A stretch of 64,000 nt of DNA from Aegilops tauschii subsp. strangulata (lineage: Eukaryota > Streptophyta > Magnoliopsida > Poales > Poaceae): NCBI RefSeq assembly GCF_002575655.3, contig NC_053039.3, forward strand, positions 48,175,290 through 48,239,289. Direction: 5' to 3'. The notes under the pieces were generated by a model. It had not been told where the DNA came from. It searched no databases and saw only the letters and a program-made list of their open reading frames with translations. This document shows, in pieces, positions 48,474 through 58,954 of this stretch. Each line of letters opens with the position of its first letter. The first letter of the stretch is position 1. The translations under genes and the position numbers were made by a program.

Positions 48474-50711
48474 CTAAACATCAGCAAAAATCACCAGAGT
48501 GGAGTTGACGTGAGGGAAACCATCATCATCCTCATCCTTGTCCTCATCCTTGTCCTCATCCTTGTCCTCATCCTTGTCCTCATCCTTGTCCGACTCCTTT
48601 TCCTTTTGATTGGGCTGTTTCTCTCGGAACTGCTGGATCAGGAGTCGACACTGTCGAGTGGTGTGCTTAGGATAAATCAGATTACCCTCTTCATCCTTCT
48701 TGGTGTGAATGTGGCATGGTAAATCCAACACATCATTTCCGGCTTGATCTTTCACTTTCTTGGGGGTCCAGGGCCCTTTGGGCTTCCCCTTGAACTTCCC
48801 TTGAGCCACAACTAAAGCTTCACCAGGAGCAGCTGGCTCGGCCTTACGCTTCTGTTTCCAATTGGAAGTACCTCCGCCGGTGTCTTGACCGACTGGTTTG
48901 CCCTTCCCGCTGCAGAGTCGATCCTCTTCTTCTCCATTAGCGTACCGAGTGGCTATTTCCATCATCTGAGTCAGAGACACATCTCCTATCCGACCGAATT
49001 TCAGGACCAGCTCCCGATACTTTACGCCTTCCTTGAAGGCACAAACTGCTTGATGCTCAGACACATTTTCCACTGTGTGATGCAAAGTGGTCCATGTCTG
49101 AATGAAATCTCTCAGAGTTTCACTCGGTTTTTGCACACAATGCTGCAATTCTGTTAACCCTGTTGGTCGATTGCAAGTACCCTCAAAAGTTCTAACAAAC
49201 ACTCGGGCGAGTTCCTCCCGACTGAATATACTGCCAGGTGCTAACTGATTCAACCATGCTCTGGCCGAGCCTTCCAACATCAGAGGAAGGTGCTTCAAGG
49301 CAACTTCATCATTGCCGCCACCGATCTGTACTGCCACTCGGTAATCCTCAAGCCAAGTGTCAGGCTTGGACTCACCAGTGAACTTGCTGACTCCAGTCCC
49401 CAACCTGAAGTTGGGAGGAATCATTGCGGCTCTGATGGCTCTGCTGAAACACTCTGGACCTGAAACATGCACTCTGCCGCTAGTCGGGTGATTTCTGTCA
49501 TGGCCCCCTCTGCGCGACCTGTTCCTGTCTACCAGGCCTTGAACGAGAATTAATCTTCCATCGAAGCCCGACTCCCTGGGGTCGACGGGTATTCTTCGTT
49601 CGCCACTGTGAGGGCGTCTGTCATCATGCTGCCGAGGCACATATGACCCACTCCTCGGAGGAGGTGTAAGGATCCGACGATGGTCGTCATGGCCGATTTG
49701 GTGATCATATTGCTCGTGGTTTCTATACTGATCTTGCCGGGGCCCACGTCCCTCACGCCTCGGGGGCGATCTTGGGCTGTGGGCCGACTGAACTGTATCT
49801 GCCATCACAGACCTGCTATGAATCCTATTCCACGACTGAGATACTGCTGTGTTTTGTTCTCCTGCTGCCTGGAGTAAGGCGTGAATCTGCATCAAACCTC
49901 GGCCAGCCTCTGACTGGGAAGGTTGAATTGACTCTGCTATACGGGCTGCAGCAGCGAGATTTTGAATCGGAGTGCGGTATACCTACGGTTGAGGTGGAAA
50001 AAGTTGCCGTCGACTGGATTCAGGAATCCACTGCCGAGCACGCTCGTCGAGAGCGTGTTGGAGGTTCTCCAGTCGAGTGTGCTTAGCCAAGTTGGCCAGG
50101 CGCGCCTCCTCCAAGGCCCGGGCCTCAGGGGTTTCTCCAATGATGGGGGTGTGAAGTGCATCCATATTGCAGCGGCGAAGCTCTTCCCTCTGCTGCGAAG
50201 AAAGGGGCTCGGGGCGGTACTCCTCGTGAACGCATGACGGATCGCCACCACCATCACCGCCGTCGTCGCGGGGGAAGCCACGAGGACTGCATGGTCCGTC
50301 GAGCATAAAGACTTCTGCTGCGGGATCGCTGCTATCGCACTCAGATGCGGTCTCGACGGAGCCAGTCGACAGGTCGTAGAGAGTTTCGTCGGGCTCGATT
50401 GCCGTGACTTGTGGGGTGGCCGACTAACGGGCCACCGCATGCCTCACCCATCGCTGAAGCCGCGACCGACCGGATCGCTTACGCCGGCATATAGCGGGGA
50501 ACGAGGACATCACGGGAGCTGACCGATACTGGGTCGACGGCTGCCAGAGAAGGACGCCGCGGACGCACGCGCGAAAGTGCGTCGCCCCGCGGACAAGGAG
50601 CGCCTCGACGTCGAGTGGAGCTTCCTGGAGCCAGGCGGAGTCGTCGGCAATGAAGACGAGCGCGCCGAGACGGATCTCGCGGCCCTCAGCCAATCCACCG
50701 CCGAAAACCAT
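48474..50711 (-). pseudogene. Gypsy2 gag, two internal TAG stops
   Basis: One frame from about 50711 to 48474 with TAG at 50424 and 49983. The N-terminal part is poorly conserved. The central part has ARALEEARLANLAKHTRLE. The gag domain lies at about residues 150-310 of the last uninterrupted stretch (49895-48474): FRLGTGVSKFTGESKPDTWL, GSARAWLNQLAPGSI and LRDFIQTWTTLHHTVENV. The C-terminus has CHIHTKKDEEGN with HTTRQC and an Asp/Lys/Glu repeat tail coded by a 12-bp tandem repeat. Confidence 0.83.
48531..48590 (-). repeat. Five perfect 12-bp repeats coding a DKDE tail in gag
   Basis: CTCATCCTTGTC is repeated exactly five times on the plus strand. On the minus strand it encodes repeated Asp-Lys-Asp-Glu at the gag C-terminus. 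Confidence 0.95.
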
Positions 50712-50763
50712 GATGACGAGAATCGGGAAAAATGCAACTTCACCAAAAAGTCGCTAAGACACC

Positions 50764-50784
50764 TGCCCCACGGTGGGCGCCAAC
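50764..50784 (-). promoter_or_regulatory. Gypsy2 primer-binding site
   Basis: Directly inside the 5' LTR the minus strand reads GTTGGCGCCCACCGTGGGGC. TGGCGCC-type sites are usual for Athila/Tat Gypsy elements. The exact tRNA was not determined. Confidence 0.7.
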
Positions 50785-51333
50785 TGTCGTGGTTCTAAAA
50801 CTGACAGTAGAATGGGGGGTAGGTATGAGGAGGCAAGATCCTAGCTATGGCGAAGTTGTACACACAAGTTTTACGAGTTCAGGCCCTTCGCGGAGGAAGT
50901 AATAGCCCTACGTCTCGGAGCCCGGAGGCTGTCGGCTGGATTATGTGTGTGAATGTTACGGGGGGTGCGAACCCTTGTGCCAGTGGAGGGGGGTGGCTTA
51001 TATAGAGTGCGCCGAGCCCTAGCCAGCCCACGTTACAAGGGGTTTAAGGTACATAAAGAGATGTTGTTAGTGGTAATGCTAGTAATAAAGTGACATAAAT
51101 GACCATTAAATCTATGGAGTAAACGCCCGACCGTTGCTATGCGGAGTGACTTTAGATCTTCTGTCTATCGAGTGGTTTCTGTTACGGTCAAGTGACATTG
51201 AATCTTCCGAGTGGAATGCTTCTGGTTGAGTGGATGATGCTATCCTTTGAATGCTTCTAACTTTAGGGTGATGTCCCAGGGGAGAGTGTCTAGGTCAGGC
51301 CTATGACCCTACCCTAGGTACATAGCTTCATCA
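50785..51333 (-). repeat. Gypsy2 5' LTR
   Basis: Plus strand TGTCGTGGTTCTAAAACTGA to CATAGCTTCATCA, followed by target duplication GTTCC (51334-51338). The minus strand has CTCTATATAAGCC near 51005-50994, an intact TATA box. Confidence 0.9.
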
Positions 51334-52022
51334 GTTCCCTTTGTCATCGGTATGTTACTTGGCCGAGATTCGATCGTTGGTATCTCAATACCTAGTTCAA
51401 TCTTGTTACCGGCAAGTCTCTTTACTCGTTCCGTAATGCATCATCCGGCAACTAACTCATTAGTTATAGTGCTTTGCAAGGCTTATAGTGATGTGCATTA
51501 CCGAGAGGGCCCAGAGATACCTCTCCGACAATCGGAGTGACAAATCCTAATCTCGATCTATGACAACTCAACAAGTACCATCGGAGACACCTGTAGAGCA
51601 CCTTTATAATCACCCAGTTATGTTGTGACGTTTGGTAGCACACAAAGTGTTCCTACGGTATTCGGGAGTTGCATAATCTCATAGTCATAAGAACATGTAT
51701 AAGTCATGAAGAAAGCAATAGCAATACACTAAACGATGAAATGCTAAGCTAACGGAATGGGTTAAGTCAATCACATCATTCTCTAATGATGTGATCCCGT
51801 TAATCAAATGACAACTCATGTCTATGGCTAGGAAACTTAACCATCTTTGATTCAACGGGCTAGTCAAGTAGAGGCATACTAGTGACACTCTGTTTGTCTA
51901 TGTATTCACACATGTACTAAGTTTCCAGTTAATACAATTCTAACATGAATAATAAACATTTATCATGATATAAGGAAATATAAATAACAACTTTATTAAA
52001 TCCTCTAGAGGATATTTCCTTG
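51334..52022 (-). repeat. Old Copia 3' LTR, proximal part
   Basis: Continues the LTR interrupted at 29861. It ends with the reverse complement of GGAAATATCCTCTAGAGG, an altered BARE/Angela LTR start. The polypurine tract (GTCTCCCACTTGCAC on plus) lies just beyond. Confidence 0.82.
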
Positions 52023-52480
52023 AGTCTCCCACTTGCACTAGAGTCAATAATCTAGTTCACATCGCCATGTGATTTAACACCAATAGTTCACATCACCATA
52101 TGATTAATATCCATAGTTCACATCGCCATGTGGCCAACACTCAAAGGATTTACTAGAGTCAGTAATCTAGTTCACATCGCCATGTGATTAACACCCAAAG
52201 AGTACTAAGGTGTGATCATGTTTTGCTTGTGAGAGAAGTTTTAGTCAACGGGTCTGCCAAATTCAGATCCGTATGTATTTTGCAAATTTCTATGTCCACG
52301 ATGCTCTGCACGGAGCTACTTTAGAAAATTGCTCCCACTTTCAATATGTGTCCAGATTGAGACTTAGAGTCATCTGGATCAGTGTCAAAACTTGCATCGA
52401 CGTAACCCTTTACGACGAACCTTTTGTCACCTCCATAATCAAGAAACATATCCTTATTCCACTAAGGATAATTTTGACCA
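52023..52480 (-). repeat. Old Copia spacer with GTTCACATCGCCATGTG repeats
   Basis: Four or five copies of GTTCACATCGCCATGTGATT-like units at 52055-52190. Beyond them (52227-52480) are only scraps of the RNase H coding region. Confidence 0.65.
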
Positions 52481-52484
52481 TTGT

Positions 52485-54119
52485 TCAGTGATCTACTCCT
52501 AGATCACTATTGTATTCCCTTACTAAACTCAGTGTAGGGTATACAATAGATCTGGTACACAACATGGCATACTTTATAGAACCTATGGCTGAGGCATAGG
52601 GAATGACTTTCATTCTCTTTCTATCTTCTGCCGTGGTCGGGCTTTGAGTCTTACTCAATTTCACACCTTGTAACACATGCAAGAACTCTTTCTTTGACTG
52701 TTCCATTTTGAACTACTTCAAAATCTTGTCAAGGTATGTACTCATTGAAAAAAATTATCAAGCATCTTGATCTATCTCTATAGATCTTGATGCTCAATAT
52801 GTAAGCAGCTTCACCGAGGTCTTTCTTTGAAAAACTCCTTTCAAATACTCCTTTATGCTTTCCAGAAAATTCTACATTATTTTCGATCAACAATATGTCA
52901 TTCACATATACTTATCAGAAATGCTGTAGTGCTCCCACTCACTTTCTTGTAAATACAGGCTTCACCGCAAGTCTGTATAAAACTATATGCTTTGATCAAC
53001 TCATCAAAGCGTATATTCCAACTCCGAGATGCTTGCACCAGTCCATAGATGGATCGCTGGAGCTTGCACATTTTGATAGCACCTTTAGGATCGACAAAAC
53101 CTTCTGGTTGCATCATATACAACTCTTCTTTAAGAAATCCATTAAGGAATGTAGTTTTGACATCCATTTGCCAGATTTCGTAAAATGTGGTAATTTGCTA
53201 CCATGATTCGGACAGACTTAAGCATCGCTACGTGTGAGAAAATCTCATCATAGTCAACACCTTGAACTTTGTCAAAAACCTTTTTCAATAAGTCTAGCTT
53301 TGTAGATAGTAACACTACTATCAGTGTCCGTCTTCCTCTTGAAGATCCATTTATTTTCTATGGATTGCCGATCATCGGGCAAGTCAGCCAAAGTCCACAC
53401 TTTGTTCTCATACATGGATCCCATCTCAGATTTCATGGCCTCAAGCCATTTCGCGGAATCTGGGCTCATCATCGCTTCCTCATAGTTCGTAGGTTCGTCA
53501 TGGTCAAGTAACATGACCTCCAGAACAGGATTACCGTACCACTCTGGTGCGGACCTTACTCTGGTTGACCTACGAGGTTCGGTAGTAACTTGATCTGTAG
53601 TTACATGATCATCATCATTAGCTTTCTGACTAATTGGTGTAGGAGTCATAGAAACAAATTTCTGTGATGAACTACTTTCCAATAAGGGAGCAGGTACATT
53701 TACCTCATCAAGTTCTACTTTCCTCCCACTCACTTCTTTCGAGAGAAACTCCTTCTCTAGAAAGGATCCATTCTTAGGAACGAATGTCTTGCCTTCGGAT
53801 CTGTGATAGAAGGTGTACCCAACTGTCTCCTTTGGGTATCCTATGAAGACACATTTCTCCGATTTGGGTTTGAGCTTATCAGGATGAAACTTTTTCTCAT
53901 AAGCATCGCAACCCCAAACTTTAAGAAACAACAACTTTGGTTTCTTTGCCAAACCACAGTTCATATGGTGTCGTCTCAACGGATTTAGATGGTGCCCTAT
54001 TTAACGTGAATGCAGCTGTCTCTAATGTATAACCCCAAAACGATAGTGGTAAATCGGTAAGAGACATCATAGATTGCACCATATCTAATAAAGTACGATT
54101 ACGATGTTCGGACACACCA
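52485..54119 (-). pseudogene. Old Copia pol remnant (RT and end of integrase)
   Basis: Pieces in several frames. From 5' to 3': NRTLLDMVQSMMSLTDLPLS (54115-53921, end of integrase), WGCDAYEKK to WIFKRKTDTD (53979-53272), [20 protein letters not shown] (53167-52898, RT) and KVIPYASAIGSIKYAMLCTR (52706-52485). The catalytic YVDD block and RNase H are damaged or deleted. Each piece matches the young Copia polyprotein closely. Confidence 0.87.
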
Positions 54120-55243
54120 TGTCGGTGTACTAAAATAGGGGTTCTATTTTAGTACCCCTTACTAAGTGCACGGGCAGTCGGAGCCGCGCGGCCACGACCA
54201 CGCTAAGCAGGGCAAGGGAGAGGGCCGAAGCCACAGAAATAATTAGCGCAACGCCAAAGACCGAGACCACAGAGAGCAGATGGACGAAGCAGGTTTCCCC
54301 AGCAAGACCCTTGCCGGGGCAGCTCGCCCACACCAGCGGAGTGAGCCACCCTCGAACCCACGGTCTCCAACACCATCAACCACGTTGGGCCACGGCTCAG
54401 GAGGCACCTCCATGGTGACATGCAGATCTTTGTGAAGACAAAGAATATTCAAGATCAGATGAGGATTGGAAGGCAACGATCCTCGACAAGATTCTTGCCG
54501 AGGAAACCCACGAGACCCCCGGCGAGATCCTTGCGGGGATGACAGCGTGCCACGGCTAGACCCTTGCCGGGCCACCCGGCAAGGCCCTTGCCAAGGGCGT
54601 CAGTGGGGCCACTGCCAGGCCCGCACCAACCAAGTCTCCACCGCCGTTCCCATGCAGCTGCCAGCTCAACCAGCTGGGCAGGCACCTGCGTGGCAACATG
54701 CAGCTTCCAGGCCAACTCAGCACACGCCTGCGTGGCAGCATGCAAATCTTCGTGAAGGCTCCACCACCGCGCCACCTCAGCTGCTTGCCTGCCTACATGG
54801 CGCCACATGCATCGCTGGCCAGGGCGCGTGTCGAAGCGAGGAGGAGCGGCGACGGACGGGACGGGCCTCGCTCCCGTCCCAGATAAAGCAAGAGGACACC
54901 TAAGATACGCATTAAATGCGTCTTGTCCCGTAATAGCTAGCGATAAGCTTAACCGCAGTACCCCGATGCCACCTGCTGGTGCCACTGTGGCGATCCCTTT
55001 GCCTATAAAAGGAGACCCCGGGCATCCATGAGAAGGATTCGGACTCTTGGACAAGTTACGCCCCTTGTAGCTAGTTCGAGAACCTCATGAACACAGATAT
55101 ACACATCACATCTCTGCGGCCCGAACCTAGGTAAACGATCCGCGTGCTTGTACTGATTGCTGATCCTGCTCTCCTCACCACCCAGCGCCCCGCAACCGCA
55201 GAAGAGAACCTCGTGATCCCATAGGTGTCGTTTCCCACCAACA
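54120..55243 (+). repeat. Gypsy3 5' LTR (1,124 bp)
   Basis: Begins TGTCGGTGTACTAAAATAGG and ends TTCCCACCAACA. TATA box CCTATAAAAGGAG near 55001-55013. The 3' partner is absent, so the 3' edge is set by the priming site that follows. Confidence 0.85.
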
Positions 55244-55245
55244 TC

Positions 55246-55266
55246 TTTGGCGCGCCAAGTAGGGGT
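55246..55266 (+). promoter_or_regulatory. Gypsy3 primer-binding site
   Basis: TTTGGCGCGCCAAGTAGGGG starts two bases after the LTR end, as expected for a minus-strand primer site. The tRNA is not assigned. Confidence 0.65.
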
Positions 55267-55289
55267 CTCGCAGTAGTGAGCATCTGGTT

Positions 55290-57281
55290 TTGCAGCCAGT
55301 GGCACAGTTCTTCATGACCACGGCTCCCAAGAAGAAGACGACCACGGCGATCGGTTCGTCTGGGACCGGACTGCCTGTACCGGTGCGGACCAGTAGCGGG
55401 CCAGTCATGGAGAGAACCCATAGCACGGCCCGTGAACATCCACATCACCCTGGCAGTCCAGGCCTGGTGAGTGGCGTCGTTCGTACGCCGGGCGACGAGC
55501 CACACGTCGCAAGCTCTAGAGACGGAGTTGGGCCCCCCGCAGGCCGCGCAGGGCCCTCGAGGGGCGTCGTCGTGCCACCAGACGGTGGCGTGGCGACCTC
55601 CAAGACACCGACACCGGCACCCACGTCGCGCTCTTCTCAGGTCGTGCGCGATGAGCAGCGCCGCCCCGCTGGTGACCCTGGGCACCGCCCTGGGAAGAGC
55701 CCCATGCGGCCTTCACATGATGAGGAGGGCCAGCATGCGCGACGAGGTACTGGCGGAGGTGGCGGACGGCCGCAGGGCCGTGATGGGGCTCCTTCTAACG
55801 CGGTTAGAGGTCGAAGCGCATCGTGGTCCACGCAGCTTTCGCCGCCGCCCACGCCAGCAGAAGCCGTAGCCCGCGCGCAGCTGCTCCTCGACTTCCCTCC
55901 CGCTGCGGAGAAGCTTGACGAATGGAGGGCCACCGTCCGGAGCCTCGTCGGCATCGCTAACAACGACGAGTTGCGGCCGACGGGGCCCATAGGCCGTTGC
56001 TCCGTCGAGCCACCGCACGCCAGCGGTGGACGGGCCGGAGGCGATGCGGCCACGGTGCACTCCCCTCCTCCATACCGGCCGCCGCGGGTGTCGGTCCGTC
56101 GCGATGACGCTCGTGATGATATCTCCGTAGCGTCGTCCGACCCGCGAACCCACCGCGACCAATGTCATGTTCTTCGGGAGCGAGCTCATGAAGACGCTCG
56201 AACCACTATCGAGCGCCGACGGGATGCGCGCCACCAGTCGGATAGTTGGGCGGGGCCCACTATGGACCACCCAGCGCTGGGAGGCTACGGTGGCCTACCC
56301 TATGGGGTGGGCTGTCCGGCCTTCACCCGTGAGCTGCGGCAGTTCCAGTGGCCCTTCCACCGCATGTTCAAACCCGACATGGGCGAGAAGTACAATGGCA
56401 AGACCCACCCATCGGAGTTCCTTAGCATCTACACCACCGCGATGCAAGCTGCCGGGGCTCGTGACGGTAAGGTGCTCGCCAACTACTTTCCATTGGCACT
56501 CAAGCCCAATGTTATGTCATGGTTGATGCACTTGTCGGTGGACTCCATTTCTTCTTGGGCGGATCTGTGTCATGAGTTTGTTGGCGCCTTTACCGGAGGC
56601 CACCAAGCTCACGGCCAGGCGAGTGATTTGCATATCATCCCCCAGAAGGAAGGAGAAACCTTGCGCAAGTACATCCAAAGGTTCAGCCGAGTGCAATACA
56701 ACATCCCCGACGTTCATCCTGTCGCCGTGATCAGTGCATTCCATCAGAATGTGCGCAATCGCAAGATGAGTGAGGAGCTGGCGATGAACAAGGTCAAGGA
56801 TGTGGCCGAGCTTTCTGTTCTAGCCGATCGGTGCGCTCGAGCTGAAGAGGGAAGGAAGTACCCCGACGAAGACGCCGGCGCGGAAACCGACTCCACGGAT
56901 AACACCGCCACCCCAGCGAAGAAGGGCCGGCGCCGTAACAGAAAGCGCAAGGGCAAGACCGTGCTTGCCGTCGAGGGGTCCGACGACACTGGCGCCACCA
57001 AGAAGGCCAAGGCGAGCGACCCCGGCAAGGAGGTTGCCGGGTGTGTCGCTTGCCGGGCCTTGGCGGCTGCCGACAAGCCAGGGGGCTCCGACAAGCAGTA
57101 TTGCAAGATCCACCGCACCAAGGGCCATGACCTCCAAAACTGCCGACAAGTGGAGCTGCTCGCTGAGAAGCAGAAAGCCGAGTATGAGCGGCGGGACAAA
57201 GAGAAGGGTCAAGAGGGTGCCGAGGGATCTGACAAGAAACATGGCGGCCAAGGAGGCCACCGCGGCAAAGATAATCAGTAG
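55290..57281 (+). pseudogene. Gypsy3 gag
   Basis: Open frame of 663 residues. The first ~330 residues are Arg/Pro/Gly-rich and probably disordered. The gag domain lies at about 350-520: FKPDMGEKYNGKTHPSEFL, YFPLALKPNVMSWLMHLSVD, LRKYIQRFSRVQYNIPDV. A basic region (KKGRRRNRKRKGK) is followed by a knuckle-like CKIHRTKGHDLQNC at ~607. It ends at TAG 57279; the frame stays open beyond it to another TAG at 57459, so 57279 may be a mutated codon. Confidence 0.85.
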
Positions 57282-57553
57282 GAGAGGCCCGCCCGGGGCC
57301 GCGACAAGGAGCAACAAGACGATGATCATGATGAGGATGATGAGTCCGGCGACCACGAGTTCCAGAAAGCCACAGAGGCCATGCGCGTCGATGGTGGCGC
57401 CATGCTGCATACATCCCACCGCCAGCTCAAGCAGTGGGCGCATGAGATCGCAGCGGTGTAGCCATCGTTCAACGCACGGAAGCCGCTGAAGTGGTCCAAC
57501 ATGACTATCATCTCCGACACCGAGGACCACCCTGAACGCACTACTGCAGTCGG

Positions 57554-58243
57554 GTGCTTGCCGTTGTTGGTCTCACCAACAATTCGCAACCTCAAGGTGA
57601 CGAAGATGCTAGTTGCGGCGGGGCCGGTCTGAACTTGATCTCGCCTATTGTGATCAAGAGGCTGCAGATCCCTGATGGAGACCTCGAGGATACGGGCACG
57701 TTCCAAGGGGTCAACCCGGGGAGGAGCCAGCCGAAGGGAAAGGTCACGCTGCCCGTGACGTTCGGGGGCGAGCTGAACTACAGGACGGAGAGGATTGTCT
57801 TTGATGTAGCCGAGATCCCCTTGCCCTACAATGGGATCCTCGGCCGCCCGGCACTAGCCAAGTTCATGGCGGCTTCTCACTACGCCTACAACACGCTGAA
57901 GATGCCCGGGCCGATGAACATCATCACCGTCCCCTCCGACAAGAAAGACGCGTTGATTTGTGCTGACCAACTCTACCGGGAAGCAGTTGCAGCAACTGCC
58001 GCCAAGGCACCTGCTCCCGCCGACGGAGTCTTGGGAGGAAAAGAGACCGGCGAGACCCCTCGCACCCACTCCGGCAGGCGCACCTCTTTGGGGTGTTGCG
58101 CTCCCGTTGAGGACGTGCCAGAGAGCTCCGCCGGCAAGAGCAAGAAGTCCAGAGCTGCACCACCAGAGACCAAGAAGGTGTCCGTCAAGGAGGACGGCAC
58201 GGGGGGAGCTTTTACCATAAGATCCACCCTCGACGGCGAATAG
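57554..58243 (+). pseudogene. Gypsy3 protease region, active-site Asp lost
   Basis: Frame with GGAGLNLISPIVIKRLQI, LPVTFGGELNYRTERIVFDV, LPYNGILGRPALAKFMAASH and LKMPGPMNIITVPSD. Immediately before GGAGLN the reading frame changes from that of gag, and the Asp codon expected at the active site is hit by the one-base loss near 57620. It ends at TAG 58241. Confidence 0.83.
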
Positions 58244-58597
58244 GAAAGCGAGCTAATCACGTTCCTGCGGGGGAATGTCGATGTGTTTGCATGGCAAGCC
58301 TCCGACACCCCCGGCGTTCCCAGGGAAGTGATTGAGCACCATCTTGCTGTCTGCCCTCATGCACGGCCCATCAAGCAGAAGGTCAGGAAGCAAGCTCTGG
58401 AGAGGCAGGAGTTCATCACGGAGGAGATCAGGAAACAAGAGGCGGCAGGCTTGGTAAGGGGGGTGCTCCATCCGACGTGGTTGGCCAACCCGGTAGTGGT
58501 GCGCAAGGCAAATGGGAAGTGAAGACTGTGTATTGATTACACAGACATCAATAAAGCTTGTCCAAAGGATCCCTTCCCGTTACCGTGCATCGACTAG
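58244..58597 (+). pseudogene. Gypsy3 RT, N-terminal fragment
   Basis: Same frame as the protease. It has VFAWQASDTPGVPREVIEHH, QEAAGLVRGVLHPTWLANPV and, past a TGA at 58520, LCIDYTDINKACPKDPFPL. A TAG at 58595 coincides with the end of Gypsy homology. Confidence 0.85.
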
Positions 58598-58649
58598 ATT
58601 GTTTATGACAATTATGCCGACCAACGTGACATAGATTTTATTTATCTAG

Positions 58650-58954
58650 GAGGTGGTTGAACCGGAAATTCCAACCGACCCTATTGTCGAGAGGTTAAAT
58701 TTAGTTGAAGAAGAAAACAATTACTTGAAGGAAAAAATAAAAAAATTGAGGAGGAGAAGATGATATTGGAGTTGCATGTTGCGGATGTCGTCGATGATCA
58801 CAAGATCAAGATGGATGCAATGCGGTTGAAGATTAGAAAGATTAGAAAATATGCCATTCATACCGAGGCTTGGTATCATTATGCAGTTGGATCAGTTGTT
58901 ACCTTGATTGCGATTATGATCGCATTTGTTGTTGCATTGAAATGTTTTACATAA
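58650..58954 (+). pseudogene. CACTA coiled-coil and transmembrane protein, last exon
   Basis: After an acceptor site (TTTATCTAG) the exon reads EVVEPEIPTDPIVERLNLVE, then a coiled-coil stretch. After a one-base frameshift in an A-run near 58740 it reads LELHVADVVDDHKIKMDAM and a hydrophobic segment VGSVVTLIAIMIAFVVAL, ending KCFT and a stop. A protein of this kind is recurrent in wheat CACTA elements; its role is unknown. Confidence 0.65.

Larger units (their letters stand above)
29862..51333 (-). mobile_element. Gypsy2: Tat-type LTR retrotransposon, complete but decayed
   Basis: About 21.5 kb including a nested 8.6-kb Copia. 5' LTR 51333-50785, priming site, gag, protease, RT, RNase H, integrase (minus strand, 50.7-44.5 kb), a 73-bp tandem array, then an antisense multi-exon gene (plus strand, 30952-43279), and 3' LTR 30409-29862. 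Target duplication GTTCC. LTRs differ at about 25 of 548 sites (hand count, ~4.6%), roughly 1.8 million years at 1.3e-8 per site per year. Confidence 0.9.
28822..54119 (-). mobile_element. Old Copia (BARE/Angela-type), split and truncated
   Basis: Minus-strand element. Its 3' LTR is split by Gypsy2 into 28822-29861 and 51334-~52022. Polyprotein remnants follow from 52485 to 54119: RNase H mostly lost, then RT, the RT-preceding linker and the end of integrase. At 54119/54120 Gypsy3 begins; the 5' half of this Copia (gag, protease, 5' LTR) is not in the window. Many stops and frameshifts mark it as the oldest retrotransposon layer here. Confidence 0.85.
54120..58597 (+). mobile_element. Gypsy3: Gypsy element truncated in RT
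   Basis: 5' LTR 54120-55243, priming site, gag, protease and the first ~90 codons of RT. The sequence leaves the RT frame at about 58598 and continues as CACTA DNA; no integrase or 3' LTR is present. It is inserted in the integrase part of the old Copia. Confidence 0.85.

Noticed and set aside
55471..56526. Alternative frames overlapping Gypsy3 gag
   Set aside because: Shadows of the GC-rich gag frame; no motifs.
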